Positions 51,629 through 61,200 of a stretch of DNA of 64,000 nucleotides are shown piece after piece. The translations under genes were made by a program, and so were the position numbers. The DNA comes from Actinomycetales bacterium SN12. GTDB lineage: Bacteria; Actinomycetota; Actinomycetes; Actinomycetales; Microbacteriaceae. Location of the stretch: NCBI GenBank assembly GCA_002837415.1, contig PJCV01000001.1, positions 496,001 through 560,000 on the forward strand. Reading direction: 5' to 3'. The notes beneath the pieces were generated by a model that was not told the DNA's origin, searched no databases, and was given only the letters and a program-made list of their open reading frames with translations. Positions within the stretch are counted from its first letter, which is position 1; every line of letters begins with the position of its first letter.

Positions 51629-53044
51629 TCAGGAGCCGGCTGTGCGCTCGTTCATCCTGACGAGCAGCAGCGCCTCGGTGCGCACGGCATTGCGGAAGGT
51701 CTCGAGGTGCAGGGACTCGTTGGGGCTGTGCGCGCGAGAGTGCGGATCCTCGACACCTGTCACGAGGATCTGGGCGCCCGGGAACTCGCGCACGAGGTCG
51801 GCGACGAAGGGGATGGATCCGCCCACGCCGAGGTCGACGGCGTCGACGCCGTAGCCGTCGCCCATCGCCGCGCGCGTGAGCTCGACGGCCCAGCCCGACG
51901 TGTCGACGAGGAAGCCGTCCCCGAGGTCGATGTCCGAGAAGGTCAGCTCTGCGCCGAACGGGGCATGCTCGCGCAGGTGCCGTTCGAGCGCCGCGTAGGC
52001 ATCGGTCGCGCTCTGCCCCGGCGCGACCCTGGCGCTGATGACGAGGCTCACCTCGGGCAGGAGGGTGTTGGATGCCGCGGCGACGCTGGTCACGTCCATC
52101 CCGGTGATGGTGATGGACGGCTTGTTCCAGATCCGACCGTAGATGTCGTCGCGTCCGATCGGGCTGACACCGCCGAGGATGCCGGCTTCGTCCCGAAGGG
52201 TCTCCTCCGTGTACTCCGGAGTTTGCGCGTCTCTGCTGGTCATTCCGTCCACGGCGACCGCGCCGTCCGCATCCCACAGCGTGGCGAGGAGCGTGACGGC
52301 GGCCATCATGGCATCCGGAACCGCTCCCCCGAACATGCCGGAGTGGGAGGCGTGCTCGAGTGTGCGCACGGTGAGCGTGAAACGGGCGTTGCCGCGCAGC
52401 GACACCGTGAGCCCAGGCGTACGGGAGTCGAGGTTGCCCGAGTCCGCCACGACGATCGCGTCGGCGCGCAGGGCGTCTGCGTTGTCGCGCAGGAAGCGGG
52501 CGAAGGAGCGCGAGCCGTACTCCTCCTCCCCCTCGATGAACAGCGAGACGCCGAGGTCCAGATCGTCGCCGAGCGTCTCTGCGACGGCGCGGAGAGCTGC
52601 GATGTGCGCCATGATGCCCGCCTTGTCATCCGCGGCGCCCCGGCCGTACAGGCGTCCGTCGCGCACGGTCGGCTCGAACGGCGGCGTCTCCCACAGCTCG
52701 TCGGCACCGGGAGGCTGCACGTCGTGATGCGCGTAGAGCAGGATCGTCGGGCGCCCGTTGCGTGCCGCGCGCGTCGCGAGCACCGCGGGCTGACCGAGTT
52801 CGTCGGTGTCGTCGACGTGGGCTCGAAGCACGCGCACGTCGTCGAAGACGCCGGTGCCCCGTGCGAGCTCGGCGACGGCCTCCGCCGAACGCTCCAGCTG
52901 GGTCTGGTCGAACGCCGGCCAGGCGATGCCGGGGATGCGCACCAGCGCGCCCAGATCGGCCAGAGCGGAGGGGATGCCGAGGGCCACCGCCTCGAGGAGC
53001 GCGGTCTCCGCGGCGGACGGAGCGGGCGATGCAGGGGATGTCAT
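51629..53044 (-). CDS. M20-family dipeptidase
   Basis: A cytoplasmic zinc metallopeptidase that cleaves short peptides. The 471 residues have the metal-binding YAHHDVQPP (His106, Asp108), the ligand Asp in GRGAADDKAG, the catalytic EGEEEYGS near 171, and the dimerisation domain in the middle. The length and VQPPGADELWETPPFEP match M20 dipeptidases. Its ATG follows TAAGAT by seven bases, so it is probably leaderless. It is divergent from the DUF3043 gene with 44 bases between. Confidence 0.93.
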   Translation of the reverse strand: MTSPASPAPSAAETALLEAVALGIPSALADLGALVRIPGIAWPAFDQTQLERSAEAVAELARGTGVFDDVRVLRAHVDDTDELGQPAVLATRAARNGRPTILLYAHHDVQPPGADELWETPPFEPTVRDGRLYGRGAADDKAGIMAHIAALRAVAETLGDDLDLGVSLFIEGEEEYGSRSFARFLRDNADALRADAIVVADSGNLDSRTPGLTVSLRGNARFTLTVRTLEHASHSGMFGGAVPDAMMAAVTLLATLWDADGAVAVDGMTSRDAQTPEYTEETLRDEAGILGGVSPIGRDDIYGRIWNKPSITITGMDVTSVAAASNTLLPEVSLVISARVAPGQSATDAYAALERHLREHAPFGAELTFSDIDLGDGFLVDTSGWAVELTRAAMGDGYGVDAVDLGVGGSIPFVADLVREFPGAQILVTGVEDPHSRAHSPNESLHLETFRNAVRTEALLLVRMNERTAGS

Positions 53045-53051
53045 GCGAGTA

Positions 53052-53057
53052 ATCTTA
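53052..53057 (-). promoter_or_regulatory. -10 hexamer TAAGAT of the dipeptidase gene, leaderless start
   Basis: TAAGAT on the minus strand ends seven bases before the ATG; no Shine-Dalgarno. Confidence 0.5.
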
Positions 53058-53088
53058 AGGCGAACCCGATTCCGAACTGAGGTCGAAC

Positions 53089-53649
53089 GTGCCCAACCCC
53101 ACTCCCGCCGCCGACGACGCCCCCGAGACGCCCGCCGTGGGCAAGGGTCGCGCCACCCCCACCCGCGCCGAGCGCGAAGCGGCCAACCGCCGCCCCCTGG
53201 TCGCGAACACCAAGGAGGCCCGTGCTGCGGCGAAGGCCGACCTGCAGGCGCGCCGGCAGCGGGCGCGCATCGGCATGGAGAACGGCGAGGACAAGTACCT
53301 CCCCGCCCGCGACCGCGGCCCGCAGCGCCGCTGGGCGCGCGACTACGTGGACGCCGGATGGCACATCTCAGAGTGGCTGATGGCCGCGATGCTGCTGGTG
53401 ATCGTGCTCAGCCTGGTCGACATCCCCGCGATTCAGCTCTGGGCGATGGTCGGACTGTGGGGCTACATGCTGCTCGCGGTCGGCGACATGGTGCTGCTGA
53501 GCATGCGGGTGAAGAAGAAGGTCGCCGCGAAGTTCGGCCTCGAGCGTCGCGAACGCGGGCTCGGCTGGTATGCGGCGATGCGGTCGCTGCAGATGCGCTT
53601 CATGCGTCTGCCGAAGCCTCAGGTCAGCCGCGGTCAGTACCCCGACTGA
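53089..53649 (+). CDS. DUF3043 membrane protein
   Basis: The 186-residue protein belongs to an actinobacterial family of unknown function. It has a long basic, proline- and alanine-rich N-terminus with TPTRAEREAANRRPLV, the DYVDAGWHISEW motif, two membrane helices (MAAMLLVIVLSLVDIP and LWAMVGLWGYMLLAVGD), and a basic C-terminus with FGLERRERGLGWYAAMRSLQMR. The GTG start has GAGG seven bases upstream. A 22-bp tandem repeat begins three bases after its stop. Confidence 0.9.
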   Translation: MPNPTPAADDAPETPAVGKGRATPTRAEREAANRRPLVANTKEARAAAKADLQARRQRARIGMENGEDKYLPARDRGPQRRWARDYVDAGWHISEWLMAAMLLVIVLSLVDIPAIQLWAMVGLWGYMLLAVGDMVLLSMRVKKKVAAKFGLERRERGLGWYAAMRSLQMRFMRLPKPQVSRGQYPD

Positions 53650-53652
53650 CCC

Positions 53653-53760
53653 TTCGACAAGCTCAGGGACCCAGTTCGACAAGCTCAGGGACCCAGTTCG
53701 ACAAGCTCAGGGACCCAGTTCGACAAGCTCAGGGACCCAGTTCGACGAGCTCAGGATTCA
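53653..53760. repeat. 22-bp tandem repeat array in an intergenic region
   Basis: Five units start at 53653, 53675, 53697, 53719 and 53741; the core is TTCGACAAGCTCAGGGACCC plus AG. The last unit has one change (GAG for AAG) and then decays. It fills the space between the convergent DUF3043 and pyrD genes. The array at 7932-8003 is its reverse-complement relative. There are no spacers, so it is not CRISPR. Confidence 0.97.
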
Positions 53761-53771
53761 GCCGTCGTCCC

Positions 53772-53802
53772 GAGGCCTGTGCCGCTCAGCGGCGCAGGCC
53801 TC
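53772..53802 (-). terminator. Hairpin with the pyrD stop codon as its loop
   Basis: A 14-base-pair stem (arm GAGGCCTGTGCCGC, one G-U pair) has as its three-base loop exactly the pyrD TGA (53786-53788). The right arm is therefore the last codons of pyrD. It probably ends the pyrD transcript before the tandem repeat. Confidence 0.6.
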
Positions 53803-54808
53803 TGTTGATCTGCCTGGCCCACAGCGGGCCGCGGTACAGGAACGCGGTGTAGCCCTGCACGAGGGTGGCACCGGCATCCAGTCGCTGCTGCACGTCGTCT
53901 GCCGTCTCCACTCCCCCGACGGCGATCACACAGAAGTCCTCGGGCACCGCAGCCCTGACGACCGCGAGCACCTCGAGCGAGCGCTGCTTCAGCGGCGCGC
54001 CGGAGAGCCCGCCGGCGCCCGCCGCCTCGACGACCGCGGGGGCTGTGACCAGACCCTCACGCGAGATGGTCGTGTTGTGGGCGATGATCCCGGCGAGCCC
54101 CTCCTCGACCGCCATGCGGGCGATGGCCTCGATCTCGTCATCCGGCAGGTCGGGGGCGATCTTCACGAGCAGCGGAGTGTCGCCGGCGGCCTGCTTCACG
54201 GCGCGCAGCAGCGGCGCCAGCGTCTCCACTGCCTGCAGTCCTCGAAGACCGGGGGTGTTCGGCGATGAGACGTTCACGGCCAGGTAGTCGGCGAGCGGCG
54301 CGAGCCGCGTGGCGGAGGTGACGTAGTCGCCGACCGCGTCCTCGACGGCGACCACGCGGCTCTTGCCGATGTTCACGCCGATCACGGCGCGAGGAGCGCG
54401 CCGGCGCAGCGCGGTGAGCCGGCGGGCAGCGGCATCCGCCCCCTCGTTGTTGAAGCCCATGCGGTTGATGACCGCCCGGTCGTCGATGAGACGGAACAGG
54501 CGCGGCTTCGGGTTGCCCTCCTGCGCGATCGCGGTGACCGTGCCGATCTCGATGTGCCCGAAGCCCAGGGCATCCAGGCCCCGCACGCCGACGGCGTTCT
54601 TGTCGAAGCCGGCGGCGACTCCGAACGGCGACGGGAAGACCAGGCCGAGCGCGCGCACCTGCTGCTGCGGACCCGGCGCCGTCAGCGCGCGCGCCGCCCA
54701 CGAGAACGGCGGGAGGCCGAGCACGCGGATGACCGCCATCGCGGCGTGGTGCGCGAACTCGGGGTCGAAGCGCGCGAGGACGTGGCGGAAGAGCAGTGAG
54801 TACATCAC
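53786..54808 (-). CDS. pyrD: Dihydroorotate dehydrogenase (quinone), class 2
   Basis: Oxidises dihydroorotate to orotate in pyrimidine synthesis and passes electrons to the quinone pool. The 340 residues begin with the membrane-associating helices of class 2 enzymes (LLFRHVLARFDPEFAHHAAM), then the FMN barrel with FGVAAGFDKNAVG, the catalytic-serine segment NVSSPNTPGLR, and LVKIAPDLPDDE. The first two codons are GTG ATG; TAACCT six bases before the GTG points to a leaderless start there, though the ATG at 54805 is also possible. Confidence 0.96.
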   Translation of the reverse strand: MMYSLLFRHVLARFDPEFAHHAAMAVIRVLGLPPFSWAARALTAPGPQQQVRALGLVFPSPFGVAAGFDKNAVGVRGLDALGFGHIEIGTVTAIAQEGNPKPRLFRLIDDRAVINRMGFNNEGADAAARRLTALRRRAPRAVIGVNIGKSRVVAVEDAVGDYVTSATRLAPLADYLAVNVSSPNTPGLRGLQAVETLAPLLRAVKQAAGDTPLLVKIAPDLPDDEIEAIARMAVEEGLAGIIAHNTTISREGLVTAPAVVEAAGAGGLSGAPLKQRSLEVLAVVRAAVPEDFCVIAVGGVETADDVQQRLDAGATLVQGYTAFLYRGPLWARQINRGLRR

Positions 54809-54814
54809 TGCCCA

Positions 54815-54820
54815 AGGTTA
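54815..54820 (-). promoter_or_regulatory. -10 hexamer TAACCT of pyrD, leaderless start
   Basis: TAACCT on the minus strand ends six bases before the GTG and overlaps the last codon of nrdR. Confidence 0.45.
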
Positions 54821-55294
54821 CAGGTCGTCTGATTCCGCTTCCGCCGTCGCGTGGTCGGCGCGCAGGTCGCCGATCGCGCGCTCGAAGTCGTCGAGCGAGT
54901 CGAACGCCTGATAGACACTGGCGAACCGCAGATAAGCGACCTCGTCGAGCTCGCGCAGCGGGCCGAGGATGGCGAGACCGATCTCATTGGTATCGAGCTG
55001 CGAGACACCGGTCTGCCGCACGGCCTCCTCGACCTTCTGGGCGAGGAGCGCGAGGTTCGCCTCGGTGACCGGCCGACCCTGACACGCCTTGCGCACCCCC
55101 GAGATCACCTTGTCGCGGCTGAACGCCTCCATGACGCCCGAGCGCTTGATGACCATGAGGCTCGCGGTCTCGGTCGTCGAGAATCGTCCACCGCACTCCG
55201 GGCACTGGCGTCGGCGACGGATCGACAGGCCGTCGTCGCTGGTGCGGGAGTCGATGACACGGGAGTCGGGATGCCGGCAGAAGGGGCAGTGCAT
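54818..55294 (-). CDS. nrdR: Transcriptional repressor NrdR
   Basis: Represses ribonucleotide reductase genes in response to (d)ATP. The 158 residues have the zinc ribbon (Cys3, Cys6, Cys31, Cys34) and the ATP-cone domain from about 48 to 138 ([24 protein letters not shown]). No nrd gene lies in the window, so its targets are elsewhere. TAGGCT eight bases before the ATG suggests a very short or absent leader. Confidence 0.96.
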   Translation of the reverse strand: MHCPFCRHPDSRVIDSRTSDDGLSIRRRRQCPECGGRFSTTETASLMVIKRSGVMEAFSRDKVISGVRKACQGRPVTEANLALLAQKVEEAVRQTGVSQLDTNEIGLAILGPLRELDEVAYLRFASVYQAFDSLDDFERAIGDLRADHATAEAESDDL

Positions 55295-55302
55295 GATCGG
55301 TC

Positions 55303-55308
55303 AGCCTA
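55303..55308 (-). promoter_or_regulatory. -10 hexamer TAGGCT of nrdR, near-leaderless start
   Basis: TAGGCT on the minus strand ends eight bases before the nrdR ATG. Confidence 0.4.
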
Positions 55309-55324
55309 CTCGCTCGGCCTCGGC

Positions 55325-56638
55325 TCACCGGGACGTGTCGGCGAAGCGCGCCTCGACGGCGTCTCCGTGCGCGGGCAGGATCTCGGCGTTCGCGAGTGCG
55401 ACCACCCCGGCCCTGACCTCGGCGAGGGCGGCGTGGTCGTATTCGATGACCTGCTGCGGGCGCAGGAACGTGTAGGCCCCGAGTCCGGCCGCGTAGCGCG
55501 CCTGTCCGCCGGTGGGCAGCACGTGATTGCTGCCGGCCATGTAATCGCCGAGGCTGACGGGCGTCTGGTCGCCGACGAACACCGCGCCGGCGCTGGTGAA
55601 GCGCTCGGCTGCGGCGGCCGCATCCGCGAGGTGCAGTTCGAGGTGCTCCGGCGCGTAGGCGTTGCTGAACGCCTCCGCCATCGCGCGGTCGTCCACGAGC
55701 ACGATGGCCGACTGGGGTCCGGCGAGGGCCTCGGCGACGCGCGCGGCGTGCGTGGTGGTGTTGGCCAGCTCGGCCACCACGGAGGCGACGTGTTCGGCGA
55801 GCTCGACGGAGTCGGTCACCAGCACGGCGGATGCCTGCTCATCGTGCTCCGCCTGGCTGATCAGGTCTGCGGCGATGAGCGCGGCATCAGCCGCCGCGTC
55901 AGCGACGATGAGGATCTCGGTCGCGCCGGCCTCGGAATCGGTGCCGACGACGCCGGCCACGATCCGCTTCGCGGAGGCGACGTAGTTGTTGCCCGGGCCC
56001 GATACGACATCGACCGGATCGAGGCCGAGGTCGGCGACGCCGTGGGTGAGCGCGCCGATCGCGCCGGCACCGCCGATCGCGTAGATCTCGTCGACGCCAA
56101 GGAGGTCGGCGGCCGCGAGGATCGTGGGGTGCACCCGTCCGCCGTGCGCCGCCTGCGGCGGGGATGCGAGGGCGATCGAGGTGACGCCGGCCACCTGTGC
56201 GGGCACGACGTTCATCACGACGCTGGATGCCAGGGGCGCCTTGCCGCCCGGGATGTAGACGCCCGCACGTGCGACGGGCTGCCACCGCTGAGTGATCTTC
56301 GCGCCTGGTCCGATCTCGGTGGTCTGCGAAGCAGGAACCTGCGCTGCGGAACCCTGGCGGACGCGTTCGATGGCGGCCTCGAGAGCGGAGCGGACGGCGG
56401 GGTCGACAGAGGCTGCGGCTTCGGCGACGTGCTCGGCGGGGACGCGGATGGCGTGATCGCTCACGCCATCGAAGCGCTCGGCCTGCTCGCGCAGTGCGGC
56501 CTCGCCGGAGGTGCGCACGGCTTCGACGATCGCTGCGGCGGCCTCGAGCGCCTCGGCGCGCGCCTGGGTGGCCCGGGGCACGACCGCGAGCATGGCGGAG
56601 GGAGACAGCGACTGCCCTCGGAGATCGATGGTGCGCAC
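55325..56638 (-). CDS. hisD: Histidinol dehydrogenase
   Basis: The last two oxidation steps of histidine synthesis, zinc-dependent. The 437 residues show the family's VYIPGGKAPLASSVVMNVVPA, the NAD-binding SGPGNNYVASAKR, and the late GDQTPVSLGDYMAGSNHVLPTGGQARY. The GTG at 56638 begins the conserved RTIDLRGQ; the frame extends upstream within another gene and that part is not real. No other his gene is present, so hisD may head a cluster only in other genomes or stand alone here. Confidence 0.95.
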   Translation of the reverse strand: MRTIDLRGQSLSPSAMLAVVPRATQARAEALEAAAAIVEAVRTSGEAALREQAERFDGVSDHAIRVPAEHVAEAAASVDPAVRSALEAAIERVRQGSAAQVPASQTTEIGPGAKITQRWQPVARAGVYIPGGKAPLASSVVMNVVPAQVAGVTSIALASPPQAAHGGRVHPTILAAADLLGVDEIYAIGGAGAIGALTHGVADLGLDPVDVVSGPGNNYVASAKRIVAGVVGTDSEAGATEILIVADAAADAALIAADLISQAEHDEQASAVLVTDSVELAEHVASVVAELANTTTHAARVAEALAGPQSAIVLVDDRAMAEAFSNAYAPEHLELHLADAAAAAERFTSAGAVFVGDQTPVSLGDYMAGSNHVLPTGGQARYAAGLGAYTFLRPQQVIEYDHAALAEVRAGVVALANAEILPAHGDAVEARFADTSR

Positions 56639-56642
56639 GCAC

Positions 56643-58148
56643 TCAGCCTTTCGTGATGTCGGAGATGTCGTGGAGGTAGCCGATCCGGCCGTCCTCGTGT
56701 CGCACGACGAACGCTCCGCCCCGGTCCTCGAGGGCCAGCGCCCACGCGGTCGGCCCGATGCGGAACAGCGGCCGTCCGCGCTCGTCGAGCACATCGCGCT
56801 CTGTCGGCGCGAGGACCCAGAACGGCTCGGGTTGACCGAAGTGGTCGGACTCGGCTGCCTGCTCACCGCGGCCGCGCCGCAGGGACTGCTCGTCGGCATC
56901 GCTGGGTTCGATTTCCGCGGTGCCCGCCATGCCGTCGGGCGCGGTGTTGTGCTCGACGGGCCGGCCCGGGTCGCGAGCTTCGTCGGCGAAGATGCTCTGC
57001 AGCGCTTCGACGGCTGCGGTGTTGTACAGCACCTCGGTGTCGTCGTCGCGGTCGTCGGCGACAGGCTCCGGCTCGACTGCGGCCGGCTCGGAGGTCGGGA
57101 GGGGCTCAGGCTCGGGCGCGGCCGGTTCCGGCGCGACCGGTTCCGGCGCGGGAGCTGCCTCTTCGGGCGCGGGCGAGACCGCCTCGGGCTCGGGCGAGGT
57201 GAACTCGGGCCCGGGCGAGACCACATCGGACTCGGCGAATCCGGGCTCGGCCGGGGCGGCACTCGGCTGGATCGTCGCGGCCTCGGTCGACGCCGATGCC
57301 GCGTCCCAGGCATCCGGAGCGGAGGCGTGGTCGGATGCGGATGCCCGGTCGCGGGCATCCGGAACCGGAGTCGCGCCCGGAATGACCATCGTCAGTGCGG
57401 TCTCCACGCGCGGCTCCCCCGCTGCGGGCTGTGCTGCGGGGTCGACGTGCTCGGCGCGTGCCGTTGCGGCGGCCGAATCCGCGGGCGGCGGGGCGGACTC
57501 ACGCTCGGCGCGCGGACGCGAGATCACCGGCCGGACGGGATTCGCATTGCGGTGTGCGAGTGTCTCGAGGCGACCGTGGAAGTCCTCGCGCAGCCGTGGC
57601 AGCAGGGGCGCGAACACCGTGGCTGCGACGAGCACGAGCGTGGCCAGCTGGCCCACCACGGCGACCCAGCCGATGAGCAGGACACCGGTCTCGATGGTGG
57701 CGGCGATCTGCTGCCACAGCACCTGGGCCCAGGAGACGGCGGCCACCGCAGCCGTGACCGAGGCGAACTGATCGATCCCGAGCGACCCCACACGCCTGAT
57801 CCCGTCGGGCGAGAGCCGGCGCAGCACGATGAGGAAGACGGCCACGGTCGGCGCTCCCATCATCAGGATCCAGTGGATTCCTGATGTCCAGACGGTGTCG
57901 CCGATCGGGCCGATCGGGAAGAACGAGACGACGAAGCCCACCAGCCAGGCACCGATGATGATGAGCTCGCGGAGTGTGAAACCGAGGATGCCGTACTCCG
58001 GCTGGACCTGGTCTTCGTAGAGCACGCCGTCGTCGTCCGGATCGATGTCGTCGGGGGCGATGCCGGCCTCCGTGCGGGCATCGGCGCGCAGGCGGGCCTC
58101 GTCTGCCGAGGCGTCGTCGTGGTCGCTGCTGGGCCTGTCGAAGCTCAT
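56643..58148 (-). CDS. Unrecognised membrane protein with a Pro/Glu/Ala-rich linker
   Basis: The 501-residue protein has an acidic N-terminus, four membrane helices between about 55 and 185 (IIIGAWLVGFVVSFFPI, WILMMGAPTVAVFLIVL and two more), and a low-complexity stretch at about 205-400 dominated by E, P, A and S (PEPEAVSPAPEEAAPAPEP). It ends in a compact C-terminal domain (FRIGPTAWALALEDRGGAFVVRHEDGRIGYLHDI). No family is recognised. It lies between dnaE and hisD with four bases before hisD, and has AAAGGA before its ATG. The linker probably spans a gap to a partner or the wall. Confidence 0.75.
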   Translation of the reverse strand: MSFDRPSSDHDDASADEARLRADARTEAGIAPDDIDPDDDGVLYEDQVQPEYGILGFTLRELIIIGAWLVGFVVSFFPIGPIGDTVWTSGIHWILMMGAPTVAVFLIVLRRLSPDGIRRVGSLGIDQFASVTAAVAAVSWAQVLWQQIAATIETGVLLIGWVAVVGQLATLVLVAATVFAPLLPRLREDFHGRLETLAHRNANPVRPVISRPRAERESAPPPADSAAATARAEHVDPAAQPAAGEPRVETALTMVIPGATPVPDARDRASASDHASAPDAWDAASASTEAATIQPSAAPAEPGFAESDVVSPGPEFTSPEPEAVSPAPEEAAPAPEPVAPEPAAPEPEPLPTSEPAAVEPEPVADDRDDDTEVLYNTAAVEALQSIFADEARDPGRPVEHNTAPDGMAGTAEIEPSDADEQSLRRGRGEQAAESDHFGQPEPFWVLAPTERDVLDERGRPLFRIGPTAWALALEDRGGAFVVRHEDGRIGYLHDISDITKG

Positions 58149-58241
58149 CGAGGGTCCTTTCGTTCGTGGTGGGTGGCCACGCGAGTCATGATCCTACTCA
58201 CCGCACCCGGGAGTTCGATGCGCCGTGTCGGCGCCGCGCGC

Positions 58242-61200
58242 TCAGCCCAGGCAGGCGGGACCCAGCAGCGACTTGAGGTCGCCGAACAGGTCGGCGGACA
58301 CCTTCACAGGCATCGGCACCTCGAACACCTTCGCGGCGCTGCCGCGGTGCACGCGCAGCAGCACCTCCGTCTCGCCGGCATGGCGGCGCAGCACGTCGGC
58401 CAGGTCGTTCATGACGCGTTCGGTCGCTCGCTGCTCGGCGACCAGCAGCGCGAGGGGGCCCGCGGCGTCGAACGATCCGACGTCGGGGGCGAACGCCGAC
58501 TGCGCATGCAGGTTGAGTCCGTCATCACGGCGGGAGACGCGCCCCCGCACGGCGAGGATGGCGTCCTGCTGCAGCGTGTGCTGGAACTCGGTGTACGTCT
58601 TGCCCATGAACATGATCGTCACCTCGCCGTTGAAGTCCTCGACGGTGATCATGCCGTACGGGTTGCCGCTGGCCTTCGCCACGCGGTGCTGCACGCTGGT
58701 CACGAGTCCGGCGACGGTGACCTGGTCGCCGTCCTGCAGATCCTCTGAGGTGAGCAGATCATTGATCGAGATCGAGGCGTGCTTTGCGAGCGGCACCTCG
58801 AGGCCGGCGAGCGGATGGTCGGAGACGTACAGGCCGAGCATCTCGCGCTCGAACGCCAGCTTGTCCTTCTTGATCCACTCGGGCCGGTCGGGCACCTTCG
58901 CGGGAGCCGCCTCCTCCATGTCGTCGTAGAGGCTGTCGAAGTCGAAGCCGATCGCGCCCTGCGCCTCGTTCCGCTTGCGGTCGACGGCGGCCTCCACCGC
59001 GTCTTCATGGATCTCCATCAGCGCGCGGCGGGTGTCGCCCATCGAGTCGAACGCGCCGGCCTTGATCAGCGACTCGACGGTGCGCTTGTTCGACACGTGC
59101 AGCGGCACCTTGCCGAGGAAGTCGTGGAAGGAGGTGAACGGGCCGTCCTTGCGCGAGGCGACGATCCCGTCGACGACGTTGCTGCCGACGTTGCGCACGG
59201 CGCCGAGGCCGAAGCGGATGTCCTCGCCGACGGCCGCGAAGAAGTTGATCGACTCCGACACGTCCGGCGGCAGCACCCGGATGCCCATCCGGCGGCACTC
59301 GTTGAGGTAGAGCGCCATCTTGTCCTTGGAGTCGCCCACGCTCGTGAGCAGGGCCGCCATGTACTCGGCCGGGTACTGGGCCTTGAGGTACGCGGTCCAG
59401 TACGACACCAGACCGTATGCGGCCGAGTGCGCTTTGTTGAAGGCGTAGTCCGAGAACGGCAGCAGGATGTCCCACAGCGCCTTCACGGCGCCCTCGCCGA
59501 AGCCGCGCTCCTTCATCCCGCCCGAGAAGCCCTCGTACTGCTTGTCGAGTTCGGACTTCTTCTTCTTTCCCATCGCGCGACGCAGGATGTCGGCCTGGCC
59601 GAGGCTGAACCCGGCGACCTTCTGCGCGATGGCCATGACCTGCTCCTGGTAGATGATCAGACCGTAGGACTCCTGCAGGATGTCAGCCAGCGGCTCCTCC
59701 AGCTCGGGGTGGATGGGTGTGATCTCCTGCAGGCCGTTCTTGCGCAGGGCGTAGTTGGTGTGCGAGTTCGCGCCCATCGGGCCAGGTCGGTACAGCGCGA
59801 TGAGCGCCGAGATGTCGGCGAAGTTGTCGGGCTTCATCAGCCGCATCAGCGATCGCAGCGGCGGGCTGTCCAGCTGGAAGACGCCGAGCGTGTCACCGCG
59901 GGCGAGCAGGTCGTAGACAGCGCGATCCTCGAGGCCGAGGTGCTCGAGGTCGAGCTCTTCTCCCCTGTTCAGCCGGATGTTGTCGAGGGCGTCCGAGATG
60001 ATCGTGAGGTTGCGCAGCCCGAGGAAGTCCATCTTGATCAGGCCGAGCGACTCACAGGACGGGTAGTCGAACTGCGTGACGATCTGGCCGTCCTGCTCGC
60101 GCTTCATGATCGGGATGATGTCGATCAGCGGGTGCGAAGACATGATCACGCCTGCCGCGTGCACGCCCCACTGCCGCTTCAGTCCCTCGAGCCCCAGCGC
60201 GCGGTCGAAGACGCGCTTCGCATCGGTGTCGGTGTCGATCAGCGCCCGGAACTCGCTCGCCTCCTTGTAGCGCGGGTGAGCGCTGTCGTACATGCCGCTG
60301 AGTGGCATGTCCTTGCCCATCACGGCCGGCGGCATGGCCTTGGTGAGGCGGTCGCCCATGCTGAACGGGTAGCCGAGCACGCGGCCCGCGTCCTTCAGCG
60401 CCTGCTTGGACTTGATCGTGCCGTAGGTGACGATCTGGGCGACGCGCTCCGACCCGTACTTCTGCGTCACGTACTCGATCACCTCGCCGCGGCGACGGTC
60501 GTCGAAGTCGACGTCGAAGTCGGGCATCGAGACGCGGTCGGGGTTGAGGAAGCGCTCGAAGATGAGTCCGTGCTCGAGCGGGTCGAGATCCGTGATCTTC
60601 ATCGCGTACGCGACCATCGATCCGGCTCCGGAACCGCGGCCCGGTCCGACGCGGATGCCATGATCCTTGGCCCAGTTGATGAAGTCGGCGACGACGAGGA
60701 AGTACCCCGGGAAGCCCATCTGCAGGATGATGCCGGTCTCGTACTCGGCCTGCTTGCGCACCTTGTCGGGGATGCCGTTCGGGTACCGGTAGTGCAGGCC
60801 CTTCTCGACCTCCTTGACCAGCCAGCTGTCCTCGGTCTCGCCGTCCGGCACCGGGAACCGCGGCATGTAGTTCGCCTTGGTGTCGAACTCGACCTGGCAG
60901 CGCTCGGCGATCAGCAGCGTGTTGTCGCACGCCTCGGGGTGGTCCCGGAACATCTGGCGCATCTCCTGCGCCGTCTTGATGTAGTAGCCGTCGCCGTCGA
61001 ACTTGAACCGGTTCGGATCGTCCATCGTCGAGCCGGACTGCACGCACAGCAGCGCCTCGTGCGCATCGGCCTCGTGCTGGTGCGTGTAGTGCGAGTCGTT
61101 CGTGGCGACCAGCGGGATGTTCAGGTCTTTCGACAGCCGCAGCAGATCGCTGATCACCCGGCGCTCGATGGAGAGTCCGTGATCCATGATCTCGGCGAAG

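Noticed and set aside
53653..53760. Possible CRISPR array
   Set aside because: The units are directly abutting 22-mers with no spacers and no cas genes nearby.
55325..57358. 677-residue extended histidinol dehydrogenase
   Set aside because: The extension is a wrong-frame, proline- and arginine-rich reading of the upstream membrane-protein gene; the family start is the GTG at 56638.
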